Source: OM182 bacterium BACL3 MAG-120619-bin3 (GTDB lineage: Bacteria; Pseudomonadota; Gammaproteobacteria; Pseudomonadales; Pseudohongiellaceae). From it: a stretch of DNA of 58,468 nt. Positions 30,856-40,770 of this stretch are shown here, piece by piece. The position numbers and the translations under genes were made by a program. Numbering within the stretch: the first letter of the stretch is position 1; the number at the start of each line of letters is the position of its first letter. The notes beneath the pieces were generated by a model that saw only the letters and a program-made list of their open reading frames with translations, ran no database searches and was not told the origin of the DNA. The DNA is taken from assembly GCA_001438145.1 (NCBI GenBank), contig LICD01000002.1, forward strand, positions 1 through 58,468, written 5' to 3'.

Positions 30856-32754
30856 ATGCTGCAAGACATTCGCGACAACTCTCAAGGTGTCATCGCTAAG
30901 GTCATCATAGGATTAATCGTCGCTATTTTTGTCCTTTTCGGAGCTGAATCGATTATTGGTGGACTCACGCGCGCGCCAGGAATTGCCGAAGTAAACGGCG
31001 AAGAAATTAGCGATTTCCAATTGCAGCAGGGTGTTCAAGAGCTTATCAATTCTATCGGAGGTAGCGCCGAGGGCATCGATCAGTCTTTGCTCGAGCAAAT
31101 CGCGATCAACCAGATAGTAGAGGAGACTTTGCTGCGGCAGGCAGCTCAGGCTGCAGCGTTGGGTATTTCGGCTGAACGCATCGACCGAGCAATTATCGAT
31201 AACCCTAATTTCCAAGTAGGTGGTCGTTTCGAACCAGAGTTCGCGGTGAGAACGATGAATAGCCAAGGATTTTCAATCCAGTCTTACAAAGACGCACTCA
31301 GTCGTCAGATGCTTCTTTCACAGGTCGTTAATGCCTATTCTTCATCAGGGTTTGCCACCGAGTCTGAGCTCCAGACACTAGCGTCCCTAAGCGCCCAGAC
31401 AAGAGATTTCCGTTATCTAACTATTCCGCCCGGTACTCGCACATTAGGCACACCAATTACTGGTGACGAAATTGCCGCTTACTATGAGTCAAATCAGGCA
31501 CGCTTCGTCCGCCCTGAGAGTGTGACTGTCGATTATGTTGTTCTCGATAAGGCAAGTCTTGCGGATGCGATTGAGCTGGAAGAAGGAGCAGTTCAAGCTC
31601 AGTATGAGATTGAGCGCAGTAGCTTCGAAGGTTCGGCTGAAAAACGAGCGTCACATATTTTGTTCGAAACGGGTTCGACACTGTCGGTTGATCAAGCAAT
31701 GGAGGCAGCGACGGCCGCTATAGAGCGACTGAATCTAGGCGAGAGCTTCGAGTCACTTGCGTTAGAACTATCGAGTGACCAAGTGTCGGCAGAAGAAGGC
31801 GGAGACATAGGCTTTAGCGACGGTAGTGCATTCCCAAGTGAGATTGAAGAGGCGCTTGAAGGTCTTGCCGTGGGTGATACAGCCGGCCCCGTCGAGACTG
31901 AATTTGGCATACACGTGGTCAAGCTTACTGAAGACAATTCGGCGGTTTTTCAGTCATTCGATGAAGTAGCTGCGCGCATTGAGCGTGATTTAAAATCAGC
32001 GCAAGTTGAGCAATCATTTGCTGGCGCGTTGTCTGATTTATCTAATTTGGCCTTCGAATCATCGGATTTGCAGCGGCTTAGCGACGAACTCGGCCTCGAT
32101 ATTCTCACCAGCGGTGATTTCGATCGTAGCGGTGGTGGTGGTTTGTTCTCTGAGCCTCGCATTTTGGAGGCCGCATTTTCGGATGAAGTCATGCTCGATG
32201 GCAATAACAGCGACGTGATCGAGATCGGCGGAGAACGAGCAGTTGTTCTCAGAGTGAACACGATCACTCCAGAGGGCATTCTCCCCTTAGACGATGTAGA
32301 GCCTGAGATAGCCGTAGCTTTACGTTCGCAGATGGAGCGTGACGCAGTAACTGCGCTCGGGAACGAGCTAGCGACGCTCTTAGAGGCGGGCAGCGATACC
32401 GAACTGTTCCTTGCAGACAACGAATTGCAGTGGCGCTCAGAGGTTGCGGTCCGTCGCACTCAGAGCAATGTGAACAGAGAGATTATAGAGTCTATTTTCG
32501 CTTTACCCGCGCCTGCTAGCGGCAGCGTTTCGCGTTCGCAGTTGAGCTTAACGAATGGCACTTTTGTTATGGCAGAGCTTACCTCGGTTACCGAAGGCAG
32601 CTTTGATGCGTTGGCCGATGCAGAGAAAAGCGCGATGCGAGAGAGTGTGGTTGGCGACTTAGGCAGTAGTGAGCTGAGAGCGTTTGTCGCAAATTTGAGA
32701 GAGACTGGCGATATCGTAGTGCCAGAGCGCGATCTTGATGGCGATGCGTTCTAA
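30856..32754 (+). CDS. ppiD: Periplasmic chaperone PpiD (SurA_N / parvulin)
   Basis: Inner-membrane-anchored periplasmic folding factor. 632 residues from the ATG at 30856 (AGGATAGGAC upstream). One N-terminal transmembrane helix (VIAKVIIGLIVAIFVLFGAE) is followed by a SurA_N-like domain, then a parvulin rotamase domain near 260-360 (RASHILFE, GGDIGF, GPVETEFGIHVVKLT) and a C-terminal domain of unclear role. It ends the tig-lon-hupB block, as in many relatives. The 26-residue upstream extension in the same frame overlaps the terminator region and is not supported. Confidence 0.94.
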   Translation: MLQDIRDNSQGVIAKVIIGLIVAIFVLFGAESIIGGLTRAPGIAEVNGEEISDFQLQQGVQELINSIGGSAEGIDQSLLEQIAINQIVEETLLRQAAQAAALGISAERIDRAIIDNPNFQVGGRFEPEFAVRTMNSQGFSIQSYKDALSRQMLLSQVVNAYSSSGFATESELQTLASLSAQTRDFRYLTIPPGTRTLGTPITGDEIAAYYESNQARFVRPESVTVDYVVLDKASLADAIELEEGAVQAQYEIERSSFEGSAEKRASHILFETGSTLSVDQAMEAATAAIERLNLGESFESLALELSSDQVSAEEGGDIGFSDGSAFPSEIEEALEGLAVGDTAGPVETEFGIHVVKLTEDNSAVFQSFDEVAARIERDLKSAQVEQSFAGALSDLSNLAFESSDLQRLSDELGLDILTSGDFDRSGGGGLFSEPRILEAAFSDEVMLDGNNSDVIEIGGERAVVLRVNTITPEGILPLDDVEPEIAVALRSQMERDAVTALGNELATLLEAGSDTELFLADNELQWRSEVAVRRTQSNVNREIIESIFALPAPASGSVSRSQLSLTNGTFVMAELTSVTEGSFDALADAEKSAMRESVVGDLGSSELRAFVANLRETGDIVVPERDLDGDAF

Positions 32755-32769
32755 TTTGTTGCGAAAATC

Positions 32770-32799
32770 GTACTGCCTAGTCGAGTGACTAGGCAGTAC
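32770..32799. terminator. Bidirectional hairpin terminator between ppiD and fabI
   Basis: A perfect 13-bp stem (32770-32782 with 32787-32799) closes a GAGT loop between the convergent ppiD and fabI genes. T-tracts on either side are weak, so efficiency is uncertain. Confidence 0.7.
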
Positions 32800-32808
32800 T
32801 CACTTCCG

Positions 32809-33603
32809 CTAGTCCGCTTGCTCAAGCGATCCCATAGCGGTGGTGTTGAATCCCCCATCGACATAAAGTATTTCACCGCTTATACCTGAGGCGAGATCTG
32901 AGCAGAGAAAGCTCGCGGCGTTGCCAACTTCTTCGATAGTGACATTGCGGCGTAAAGGTGTCTGCTTGGCATTGTGTTCGAGCATCTTCCTAAAACTTTT
33001 TATCCCTGCTGCAGCGAGAGTTTTAATCGGTCCGGCCGAAATCGCATTAACGCGAATACCTTTGGGTCCTAATGCTGAGGCCATATAACGGACATTTGCT
33101 TCAAGGCTCGCTTTTGCAAGCCCCATCACATTGTAGTTAGGGAGGCTGCGCACAGCGCCAAGATAACTGAGTGTCAGCAGAGAGCCGTTGCGACCTTCCA
33201 TCATCTTCGCCCCCGCCTTGGCGAGAGCAACAAGGCTGAAAGAGCTGATTTCATGTGCGAGGCTAAAGCCTGCGCGCGTGGTTACGTCTACATAATTTCC
33301 ATCCAACTCATTACCTGGCGCGAAGGCAAGGCAGTGCACGATACAATCGATCCCGTCCCAATGCTTAGCCAGGTCTTCGAACAACGCATCGATCTGCTCA
33401 TCACTGGTTACATCGCAAGGAAAAACCAACTCAGAATCCCAGCCGGCAGCAAATTTGACGACTCTATCGTGCAGCTTTTCACCTTGGTAGGTAAACGCGA
33501 GCTCTGCTCCTTCTCTGTGCATCGCTTCAGCAATGCCCGAGGCAATAGAAAGTTTGCTTGCAACCCCTAGTATGAGGACTTTTTTTCCGCTCATGTAACC
33601 CAT
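32809..33603 (-). CDS. fabI: Enoyl-[acyl-carrier-protein] reductase FabI (NADH)
   Basis: Last step of each fatty acid elongation cycle. 264 residues, aligning closely with E. coli FabI. The cofactor site is [20 protein letters not shown], the active-site Tyr and Lys lie in the block [20 protein letters not shown], and [13 protein letters not shown] is the flexible substrate loop. AAGGAG sits upstream of the ATG. It reads away from the next gene to the right, the POT transporter, on the same strand, with 47 bp between. Confidence 0.97.
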   Translation of the reverse strand: MGYMSGKKVLILGVASKLSIASGIAEAMHREGAELAFTYQGEKLHDRVVKFAAGWDSELVFPCDVTSDEQIDALFEDLAKHWDGIDCIVHCLAFAPGNELDGNYVDVTTRAGFSLAHEISSFSLVALAKAGAKMMEGRNGSLLTLSYLGAVRSLPNYNVMGLAKASLEANVRYMASALGPKGIRVNAISAGPIKTLAAAGIKSFRKMLEHNAKQTPLRRNVTIEEVGNAASFLCSDLASGISGEILYVDGGFNTTAMGSLEQAD

Positions 33604-33650
33604 GCAGCTACTCCTTATGCTGTTGTATTTGTACTTATGTTTTTGCTTGA

Positions 33651-35201
33651 TTATGCGTCATGCATATAGTGTTTGATTATCGGCACGAGTGCCAATGCCA
33701 ATAGACCGACGACAATGCTATATAGGCCTGCAGTCTGATAAACGTCCATATAGGTCTGAAGCGCGGCAGCCGGATCGACGACTTCGCCACCTACCGTCGC
33801 AGAACCTGTCATCGCTGCAATAGTGCCAGAGACGTAATTACCCGCCGCGGAAGCTAAGAACCAGCAGCCCATCATCATTCCGACCACTCCGGGGACTGAA
33901 AGGCGAGAGGTCATCGAAAGCCCAACCGGCGAGATGCAGAGCTCGCCGGTGGTATGCAAAAGGTAGAGGAGCACAATCCAGATAACGGCAACCTGGGTCG
34001 GGTCTGTTGCAAGTCCTGCACCATAAACGAGGAGCAGGAAACCGAGGCCAAGCTGAATCAGCGACAACGCAAATTTAGTCGGAGTTGAAGGCTCCCATCC
34101 GCGCCGTGCTAGCGTGATCCACAGGAAGTTGAATAGTGGCGCAAGCGTGATAATAAAAAAGGCATTGATCGATTGAAACGCAGCCGCTGGAATCTCAAAA
34201 CCGAGAATAACGCGATCCACATTACGATCGGTCATGAGGCTTAACGAACTCGCTGTTTGTTCGAAAAGCGACCAGAAAATTACCTGATAACTCATTAGGA
34301 ACAAGCAGACGAGCATTCGATCGCGGTCTATCGGTTCGCATTGAGTTAAAGAATAGAAGACAACTGCGCCGACCGCGAGTACCAAAGAGGTGCCAAGAAG
34401 CCCGCCGACAATCGCAGGCGACTGCATTAGTTGCCAGCAAATGAAAACCGCGAAGAGGCTAGCTGCATAGATCAACCACTCTGTACTTAGGCCAACTAGA
34501 GTCTTTCGCGCGAGTTGCTCGGGCTGCTTTGGTAGCCCTGCGTCGCCGAACAAATGCCGTCCTTTGATGAAAACGACGAGTCCCGCAAGCATGCCAATCC
34601 CAGCTGCTCCGAAGCCCCAGCTGAAGCCTTTATACTGGAGTAAAAATCCACAAATGATTGCCCCTAAGAAAGAGCCAAGATTAATTCCCATATAAAACAG
34701 GGTATAGGCTCCATCTCTGCGAGGGTCTTCGCGGTCATAAAGCGACCCGACGAGTGTTGAAATATTCCCTTTAAGAAATCCAACTCCAACGATAATCAGG
34801 CCGAGTGAAAAATAGAATATTTGAAGATAGAAGGGGTCTCTTACAATTTCACTGCCCCCCGACCCCATCCTCTCAATAGCTTGCGTGCCTTCTAGAGCCA
34901 TACCCAGATGGCCTGCAACGAGTAGAATCGCGCCAAGAATGACGGCTTTACTGGCGCCCAAATAGCGGTCAGCAATAATGCCACCTAAAACGGGCGTGAT
35001 ATAGACGAGTGAAATATAGGAGCCGAATATTCCAGCAGCCACTTCGTCGCTGAAGAGAAAGTGCTGAGTGAGATAAAAAATGAGAAGCGCCCGCATGCCA
35101 TAGTAGCTAAATCGCTCCCACATCTCGGTAAGGAAGCAGATGACTAATGCTTTCGGGTGCCCAAAAAACTCAGTGCCCGTATGGGTAGAAATCGCTGTCA
35201 T
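33651..35201 (-). CDS. Proton-dependent oligopeptide transporter (POT family)
   Basis: Major-facilitator secondary transporter importing di- and tripeptides with protons. 516 residues with about 14 hydrophobic segments. The POT signature ExxERFxYY is intact near residue 27 ([19 protein letters not shown]), as are the [12 protein letters not shown] and [11 protein letters not shown] blocks. Which of the enterobacterial paralogues (DtpA-D) it equals cannot be told. It is probably transcribed from the 105-bp gap after mltD. Confidence 0.92.
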   Translation of the reverse strand: MTAISTHTGTEFFGHPKALVICFLTEMWERFSYYGMRALLIFYLTQHFLFSDEVAAGIFGSYISLVYITPVLGGIIADRYLGASKAVILGAILLVAGHLGMALEGTQAIERMGSGGSEIVRDPFYLQIFYFSLGLIIVGVGFLKGNISTLVGSLYDREDPRRDGAYTLFYMGINLGSFLGAIICGFLLQYKGFSWGFGAAGIGMLAGLVVFIKGRHLFGDAGLPKQPEQLARKTLVGLSTEWLIYAASLFAVFICWQLMQSPAIVGGLLGTSLVLAVGAVVFYSLTQCEPIDRDRMLVCLFLMSYQVIFWSLFEQTASSLSLMTDRNVDRVILGFEIPAAAFQSINAFFIITLAPLFNFLWITLARRGWEPSTPTKFALSLIQLGLGFLLLVYGAGLATDPTQVAVIWIVLLYLLHTTGELCISPVGLSMTSRLSVPGVVGMMMGCWFLASAAGNYVSGTIAAMTGSATVGGEVVDPAAALQTYMDVYQTAGLYSIVVGLLALALVPIIKHYMHDA

Positions 35202-35306
35202 AATATTCTCTTTTTATTCTTAGCTAACTGACCAATTCTAGATTAGGCGTGTTTGCTTATTTATTCTTAACATTAGCCTGTTTCGCTGACGAGCGCTTAA
35301 TGGCGA

Positions 35307-36698
35307 TTAGTCGCTATTTGTCGTACTAACTGCATTTTCTCTGGCATTGCGTAGTAGCAATCTTTGCCCCGGTTGTAGAACTTCGCCATCGCTCAAATTG
35401 TTCAACCGCACAATATCAGCCGAATATAGATTGTAGCGGCGTGCAATTGACCAAAGATTATCTCCGCGCCGAACAGTGTAACTAGTCGGTGCAATTTTAC
35501 TTACATCGTTGTTCTTTATGTTGGGTGGAGAAAAGTCGCTTACCTCTCCTCGCGGGACTAGTAAGGATTCGCCAGCTATAATTCTGCTTCCGTTTAGACT
35601 GTTTGCGCGCTGCAGCACGTCAACCCGCGTACCAAATTTGCGCGCAATCGCGCCAAGTGTATCGCCAGATTTTATGCTGTAGCGATCAAACGTAATCAGT
35701 ATCGATTCATCCATAGTGAGAAGGACTTTAGATAGGCGAGCGCTTTCTTTCTCAGGAAGATAAAGCTCTCTTGAATCGTCCGGGGGGGTAGCCCATTGGC
35801 GATACTGAGGGTTCAGGCTTTTAAGCGTGTTTAGGTCTATGTCTGCGAGGCGGGCAGCCAGGCTTAAGTCGATTTGTGCTGAAAGAGTGACAGGGTAGAG
35901 GTATTTTTTGTTAGCAATAGGAAGAAGTTCGACGCCATGCTCTTTAGGATTATCAACTACGAGCGCAAGGGCGAGTATTCGAGGGATATGATCACGTGTT
36001 TCTCCGCTCAGTTTAAGTTCCCAGAAACGAGAATAGCCATGATCGTTAGTTATTTTTTTTTGCTTGCGGAGAGCACGGCGTACATTACCGCTCCCAGTAT
36101 TGTAGGCGGCTAGCGCAAGAAGCCAGTCCTGATCGAACTCGTCATAAAGGCTTTCTAAATAGTCGAGCGCGGCCCCGGTCGCCTTCATCGGATCTCGTCT
36201 TTCGTCTATCCACCATGTTTGCTCTAGTCCGTAACTGCGCCCAGTTGCAGAAACGAATTGCCAGAGCCCGGCGGCATTTCGATGTGAGTAAGCATCCGGA
36301 TTGAATGCGCTCTCAACAAAGGGTACCAGTGCTAGCTCAAGCGGTAATCCTCGCTGCTCAACCTGTTCAATAACCTCAAAAAGAAACGGTTGAGCCCTGT
36401 CTATCACGAGGTCGAAATAATCTTGCTGTTGGCGGTATCGTTTAAGCTGCCTAGCAACGCTCGGATGTTCATAATTAACTGTGAGAGTAAAACCGTTTCT
36501 CAATCTCTCCCAAACATCTGTGGGATCTTCCGGCAAATCTCTGTCTCGCGGGGCCGGGAGAGAAGGCGTGGCTGATGCATCAGGGGTGATCTGTTCAGGC
36601 ACATCGAGATCCGTATTACTTCTGACTTGCGAAGAGGGGGGCAGAGACGAACAGGAAGCTAACAAAAAGCTCAGTAATAATAATGAAATCGGGCGCAT
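35307..36698 (-). CDS. mltD: Membrane-bound lytic murein transglycosylase D (MltD)
   Basis: Lipoprotein that cleaves peptidoglycan glycan strands to 1,6-anhydro ends. 463 residues from the ATG at 36698 (a longer frame adds 22 residues without purpose). Lipobox LLASC puts the lipidated Cys at 16. The SLT domain has catalytic Glu in PFVESAFNPDAYS and the GLWQF block. Two LysM domains close the protein (SIKSGDTLGAIARKFG and TVRRGDNLWSIARRYN). It follows gloB, a common order in gammaproteobacteria. Confidence 0.95.
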   Translation of the reverse strand: MRPISLLLLSFLLASCSSLPPSSQVRSNTDLDVPEQITPDASATPSLPAPRDRDLPEDPTDVWERLRNGFTLTVNYEHPSVARQLKRYRQQQDYFDLVIDRAQPFLFEVIEQVEQRGLPLELALVPFVESAFNPDAYSHRNAAGLWQFVSATGRSYGLEQTWWIDERRDPMKATGAALDYLESLYDEFDQDWLLALAAYNTGSGNVRRALRKQKKITNDHGYSRFWELKLSGETRDHIPRILALALVVDNPKEHGVELLPIANKKYLYPVTLSAQIDLSLAARLADIDLNTLKSLNPQYRQWATPPDDSRELYLPEKESARLSKVLLTMDESILITFDRYSIKSGDTLGAIARKFGTRVDVLQRANSLNGSRIIAGESLLVPRGEVSDFSPPNIKNNDVSKIAPTSYTVRRGDNLWSIARRYNLYSADIVRLNNLSDGEVLQPGQRLLLRNARENAVSTTNSD

Positions 36699-36760
36699 GG
36701 CCACTTCAGTTATAGTCTTGAGCTTGCTGCAGAGTGTTATCGATGAAAGGGGGGGCGATA

Positions 36761-37552
36761 TCAAAATTCGTCTTTCCAGGCGCGCACTGCTGCGAAGGTA
36801 GCAATATCATCCGACGGCTTGACGCCTGAAAAATTTTCCGCCGAATCGATTATCTGTTGGTTAGAACAGCGAAGGAAAGGGTTGCTCGCAAGCTCTAAAC
36901 CAATAGTAGTCGGGAGCGTGATTTCGCCTCGTTCTCTTAGCGCGCTGACCTGCGCTATTCTTAAATGCGTTGCTAGGTTGCCAGGCTCGCAGGCGATGGC
37001 AAACTTGAGGTTCGCTTGGGTGTATTCATGTGTGCAGTAGACCTGAGTCTCTGGGCCTAACGCGGTGAGTTTAGCGAGACTTACTGCCATCTGTGCAGGG
37101 GTGCCTTCGAAAAGGCGGCCACAGCCTCCAGCAAATAGGGTATCGCCGGAAAAAAGCCGAGCAGGTTTTCCACCCGCAGCATTTGGGCCAACAACGAATG
37201 CAATATGATCGAGTGTGTGGCCAGGCACCTCTAATACCCGCACAGTCTCGCCTAACAAGGTGAATTCATCCCCTTCTTTTACTCTATCGGTGATACCGGC
37301 AATGCTCGAATTATCGGGGCCATAAACTTTGCATGAATATTTCTCCGTCAATTCTGCGATCCCACCAGTGTGGTCGGGGTGGTGATGTGTAATAAGTATG
37401 CAGCCAAGCGTTAGGGACTGCTCTTCGATCATCTTAATCACAGGGACAGGATCGCCCGGGTCTACAACGCAGAGGGTCTTGTTATCATCACCTAGAAGGC
37501 TCCAAATGTAATTGTCGTCAAATGCGGGTAACGCCTTAATTTGGTTAATCAT
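36761..37552 (-). CDS. gloB: Hydroxyacylglutathione hydrolase (glyoxalase II)
   Basis: Hydrolyses S-lactoylglutathione in methylglyoxal detoxification. 263 residues from the ATG at 37552 (AAGAGAG upstream); an earlier TTG is less likely. Metallo-beta-lactamase motif THHHPDHTGG is at 55-64, the second metal region includes GHTLDHIAF and FSGDTLFAGGCGRLFEGT, and the glutathione-binding C-terminus ends FAAVRAWKDEF. Divergent from the methyltransferase gene. Confidence 0.95.
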   Translation of the reverse strand: MINQIKALPAFDDNYIWSLLGDDNKTLCVVDPGDPVPVIKMIEEQSLTLGCILITHHHPDHTGGIAELTEKYSCKVYGPDNSSIAGITDRVKEGDEFTLLGETVRVLEVPGHTLDHIAFVVGPNAAGGKPARLFSGDTLFAGGCGRLFEGTPAQMAVSLAKLTALGPETQVYCTHEYTQANLKFAIACEPGNLATHLRIAQVSALRERGEITLPTTIGLELASNPFLRCSNQQIIDSAENFSGVKPSDDIATFAAVRAWKDEF

Positions 37553-37708
37553 TTTTGGCAAGACTCTCTTTTAGTTGAGCGTAGCGCTCGTCTAGTCCGC
37601 AAGGCTTATTGCGGGTCGTTTTTCTAGCAGTGCCTATGATATAAGGATTGCCGTTGATTACAACAAAGAAGAGTGGGCATTGGTCTTTCCGCGGCAAAAG
37701 GGGGCGAG

Positions 37709-38641
37709 GTGGGCAGTAAATTCTCTAAGCATGCGATCAGGCGGCTCATCATCGCCGGCAAATCGCTGAGTTCAAGCAGACATCCGCAGCAGCGTTCAGA
37801 TTGTGATAATCAGACTGCTTTGGCCTCTTGGTATGCGAGCGGTCTTGGCACAAGACTCATCGCCTCTGAGACGCGCAGTATTGCACCATTGCTCGAAAAG
37901 CTTTTTGGCTATCACCTTCTTTTCATAGGCGCGTGCAAAGACGCAGGCATGATTGAATCGAGCCCTATCACGCATAAAATCGTCCTCGGTAACCGAAGCG
38001 ACGCAGGGGATGTCGGCAACAACGTCGGTTTGTTCTCTGACCCTCGCGCGCTCGCACTACAAAATGAGTCTATCGATGTCGTTGTTCTTCACCACGCGTT
38101 AGAATTCACGGCGTCGAGTCGCGCGGTGCTCAGAGAAGCCGTGAGGGTTTTGCGGCCCGGAGGTCATATTGTGCTCATTACTTTCCAGCCCTTGAGTTTG
38201 TGGGGGCTGAAGAGGCTACTGTATTCCGCAATACCCCTGCGTGGCGCCGAATCTAGGCAGCCCCCATGGGAGGGTAGGTTCAGACACCCTAGCCGACTGA
38301 TCGATTGGCTTGGAGTGCTTGATGTGCAGGAGCTCATTAGTTTTAGCGCAATGCATGAATTCCCTCTGCAATTTTCAGAGACTGGCGTACGCCTAAAACG
38401 GCTCGCTGAAACAATGGAGAACTGGGGGCTGAAATTCAAGAGTCCATTCGGGGCAAGTAATATTATTGTCGGCATCAAGCAAAGTCGTTCGCTCACACCG
38501 AGTGCGCTTAAATGGAGACGACCACTGCCAACGCCTATTCACGGTGTACCATCGACTCTACAGGGTCATTCGAGTCAGTCTGGGGTATCATGGAAAGCCT
38601 GTTTCGATACAGATAAAATCAACGCTGACCGTGAGGACTGA
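37709..38641 (+). CDS. SAM-dependent methyltransferase (class I)
   Basis: Rossmann-fold methyltransferase in the gloB-rnhA interval, a position where gammaproteobacteria often carry a YafS-like enzyme. The C-terminal half shows the Methyltransf_11 pattern: IDVVVLHHALEFTASSRAVLREAVRVLRPGGHIVLITF (given by its key residues HHALEF and LRPGG). The first half has an unusually weak SAM glycine motif (LLFIGACKDAG). The start is uncertain: GTG at 37709 follows AAGGGGGCGAG; another GTG lies at 37673. Substrate unknown. Its TGA directly abuts the rnhA ATG. Confidence 0.8.
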   Translation: MGSKFSKHAIRRLIIAGKSLSSSRHPQQRSDCDNQTALASWYASGLGTRLIASETRSIAPLLEKLFGYHLLFIGACKDAGMIESSPITHKIVLGNRSDAGDVGNNVGLFSDPRALALQNESIDVVVLHHALEFTASSRAVLREAVRVLRPGGHIVLITFQPLSLWGLKRLLYSAIPLRGAESRQPPWEGRFRHPSRLIDWLGVLDVQELISFSAMHEFPLQFSETGVRLKRLAETMENWGLKFKSPFGASNIIVGIKQSRSLTPSALKWRRPLPTPIHGVPSTLQGHSSQSGVSWKACFDTDKINADRED

Positions 38642-39088
38642 ATGCCCAAATACGTAGAACTTTTTACAGATGGAGCCTGCAAAGGCAATCCCGGCGTAGG
38701 CGGCTGGGGTGCGCTCATGCGTTTCGGTGAAACTGAAAAGCGACTTTTCGGCGCCGAAGCGGAGACGACCAATAATAGAATGGAGTTGATGGCAGTAATC
38801 TGTTCTCTAGAAGCGCTGACCGAGCCTTGCTCCGTGTCGATAACTACCGATTCGAAATATGTCTTACAAGGCATGACCGAATGGCTCGCCAACTGGAAGC
38901 GGCGCAATTGGCAAACCGCCGCGAAGAAACCTGTATTGAACGTTGATCTTTGGAAACGTTTAGACGCTGCCGCAGGTGGTCACCAAATCGAGTGGCACTG
39001 GGTAAAAGGCCATAGCGGACATCGAGAAAACGAAATAGCCGATGAACTCGCTAATCAGGGCATCGAAGAACTTCGCGCATCGGCTTAA
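38642..39088 (+). CDS. rnhA: Ribonuclease HI
   Basis: Cleaves the RNA strand of RNA-DNA hybrids. 148 residues. The DEDD metal residues are in [11 protein letters not shown] (Asp10), NNRMELMA (Glu), TTDSKYV (Asp) and NEIADELA (Asp). The handle region [14 protein letters not shown] is present, as in E. coli. It starts immediately after the methyltransferase stop and is followed by dnaQ in the same direction (in E. coli the pair is divergent). Confidence 0.97.
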   Translation: MPKYVELFTDGACKGNPGVGGWGALMRFGETEKRLFGAEAETTNNRMELMAVICSLEALTEPCSVSITTDSKYVLQGMTEWLANWKRRNWQTAAKKPVLNVDLWKRLDAAAGGHQIEWHWVKGHSGHRENEIADELANQGIEELRASA

Positions 39089-39110
39089 CGAACCTCAAGC
39101 AGGAAAAATA

Positions 39111-39827
39111 ATGCGGCAAGTAGTGCTAGACACAGAAACAACAGGTTTAGACCCTGCACAGGGTCACCGGGTAATTGAGATCGGCTGCGTCGAAATCATC
39201 AATCGAAAGCAAACGAAACGCCACTACCATTGCTATCTTAATCCTGATCGGGATATTGACGCGGGTGCGATGGAGGTGCATGGCATAACCCCTGCGTTTC
39301 TCGCTGATAAGCCGCGTTTTTATCAGGTAGAGGCCGAATTTCTCGATTTTATAGCCGGCGCCGAACTTATCATTCATAACGCTCCCTTCGACATGGGCTT
39401 TTTAAATGCAGAGCTAAAGCGGAGCGACTCAAGTCGTGCATCTCTCGACGGTTTCTGTAACGTGCTCGATAGTTTAGTTCTCGCGCGGCAAAAGCATCCG
39501 GGGCAACGCAATAGCCTCGATGCCCTCTGTAAACGCTATGGCGTCGATAATACACAGCGTGAGCTTCACGGCGCCTTGCTCGATGCTGAAATTCTTGCAG
39601 ATGTTTATCTTGTTATGACGAGTGGGCAGCGCAACTTGCTTTTAAAAGAAGAAGAAAGCTCTGAGCAAGAAGTCGAGAATAGAAGGCTCAGAACGTCCAA
39701 GAAGAGACCGGCACTCGAGGTAGTTAAGGCGAGCGCGAGTGAACTGCAAGCACATCAAGACCGACTTACCGAAATAGACTCAGAAAGTGCCAATGGCGCG
39801 CTGTGGTTAAGCCTTAATAGTAACTAA
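39111..39827 (+). CDS. dnaQ: DNA polymerase III epsilon subunit (proofreading exonuclease)
   Basis: 3'-5' exonuclease of the replicative polymerase core. 238 residues from the ATG at 39111 (CAGGAAAAAT upstream; an in-frame start inside rnhA is rejected). DEDDh motifs: VLDTETTGLDP (Asp, Glu), HNAPFDMGFLN (Asp) and HGALLDAEILADVYL (His, Asp). The C-terminal tail after residue 180 should bind the alpha subunit. Confidence 0.95.
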   Translation: MRQVVLDTETTGLDPAQGHRVIEIGCVEIINRKQTKRHYHCYLNPDRDIDAGAMEVHGITPAFLADKPRFYQVEAEFLDFIAGAELIIHNAPFDMGFLNAELKRSDSSRASLDGFCNVLDSLVLARQKHPGQRNSLDALCKRYGVDNTQRELHGALLDAEILADVYLVMTSGQRNLLLKEEESSEQEVENRRLRTSKKRPALEVVKASASELQAHQDRLTEIDSESANGALWLSLNSN

Positions 39828-39892
39828 GCGGACGGTAAGGCTCACATTTTCTTAGCTCGAAGATTATAACTCTGCACACAACAGGATCAAAG

Positions 39893-40714
39893 ATGCTCGA
39901 TACTGCGCAAGAAGTTAGGCCGTTTTTTCTCACGCCTCAACACATACGATTGGAAGACACGTTTATTCTTTTCTTCGAAGGTCAGATCGTCTGCGATGGT
40001 CTTTTGACAACTTGGAGTATTGAGACCATCAATCCTGAAGTAATAATCGACGCTCAGCTCCTCCGTATTCCTCAGGAGTCAGGTTCGGATCTGGTCGCTG
40101 CATACCTCGATTCTTCACCTCTCGGTGCGCTCCCCAGTGCAGAGCTGCGATCATTACGAAGTATGCTGCTTTCAGACTCCAAAGAATTTTTTATGGGAGC
40201 AGGCGTGGCCAATCAGCTTGAAGAATGGCTGACCGGACATAAATTTTGTGGCAGCTGTGGCGGCCTAACCCAGCCGCATCCCAATGAAAGGGCGCTGGTT
40301 TGTAAGCCATGCGAACGGCACTATTATCCTCGAATCAACCCCTGCGTGATCGTCCTCGTAGTACGCGAAGATAAGATGCTGCTGGCTAAGAGCTCGCGTC
40401 ATAACGCTGACTTCTATTCTTGTTTGGCCGGATTCATGGAAGTAGGGGAGTCACCTGAAGATACCGTGAAGCGCGAAGTGTTCGAAGAAGTAGGTGTCCA
40501 CGTAGGCAAGATTGAGTATCTTTCCAGTCAGTCGTGGCCATTTCCGTCTCAGCTTATGCTTGGTTTCATCGCACAATACGAAAGCGGCGATATCAATCCT
40601 GAACCAAGCGAAATAGCCGATGCTCAATGGTTTGGGGCCGACGATCTTCCGAATATCCCTTCCGCACGTATAAGCGTTGCCGGAAAACTGATCTCTCATT
40701 TTCTTAATACCTAG
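39893..40714 (+). CDS. nudC: NAD(H) pyrophosphatase / RNA deNADding enzyme NudC
   Basis: Nudix hydrolase that cleaves NADH and removes NAD caps from RNA in E. coli. 273 residues: an N-terminal domain, a four-cysteine zinc ribbon (Cys119, 122, 137, 140), the Nudix box at 180-202 (GFMEVGESPED through REVFEEVGV, all metal Glu present) and the NudC-specific SQSWPFPS at 212-219, where most relatives read SQPWPFPxS. Confidence 0.94.
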   Translation: MLDTAQEVRPFFLTPQHIRLEDTFILFFEGQIVCDGLLTTWSIETINPEVIIDAQLLRIPQESGSDLVAAYLDSSPLGALPSAELRSLRSMLLSDSKEFFMGAGVANQLEEWLTGHKFCGSCGGLTQPHPNERALVCKPCERHYYPRINPCVIVLVVREDKMLLAKSSRHNADFYSCLAGFMEVGESPEDTVKREVFEEVGVHVGKIEYLSSQSWPFPSQLMLGFIAQYESGDINPEPSEIADAQWFGADDLPNIPSARISVAGKLISHFLNT

Positions 40715-40719
40715 CGATT

Positions 40720-40746
40720 TCGCAAACACCCTGCGATTGTTTTTTT
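40720..40746 (+). terminator. Possible intrinsic terminator after nudC
   Basis: A short stem TCGCA/TGCGA with a seven-base loop is followed by TTGTTTTTTTG. The five-base-pair stem is weak but the U-tract is good. It lies 24 bp before the sohB start. Confidence 0.45.
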
Positions 40747-40770
40747 GTCGCTTAATCATGAGGCAAACAC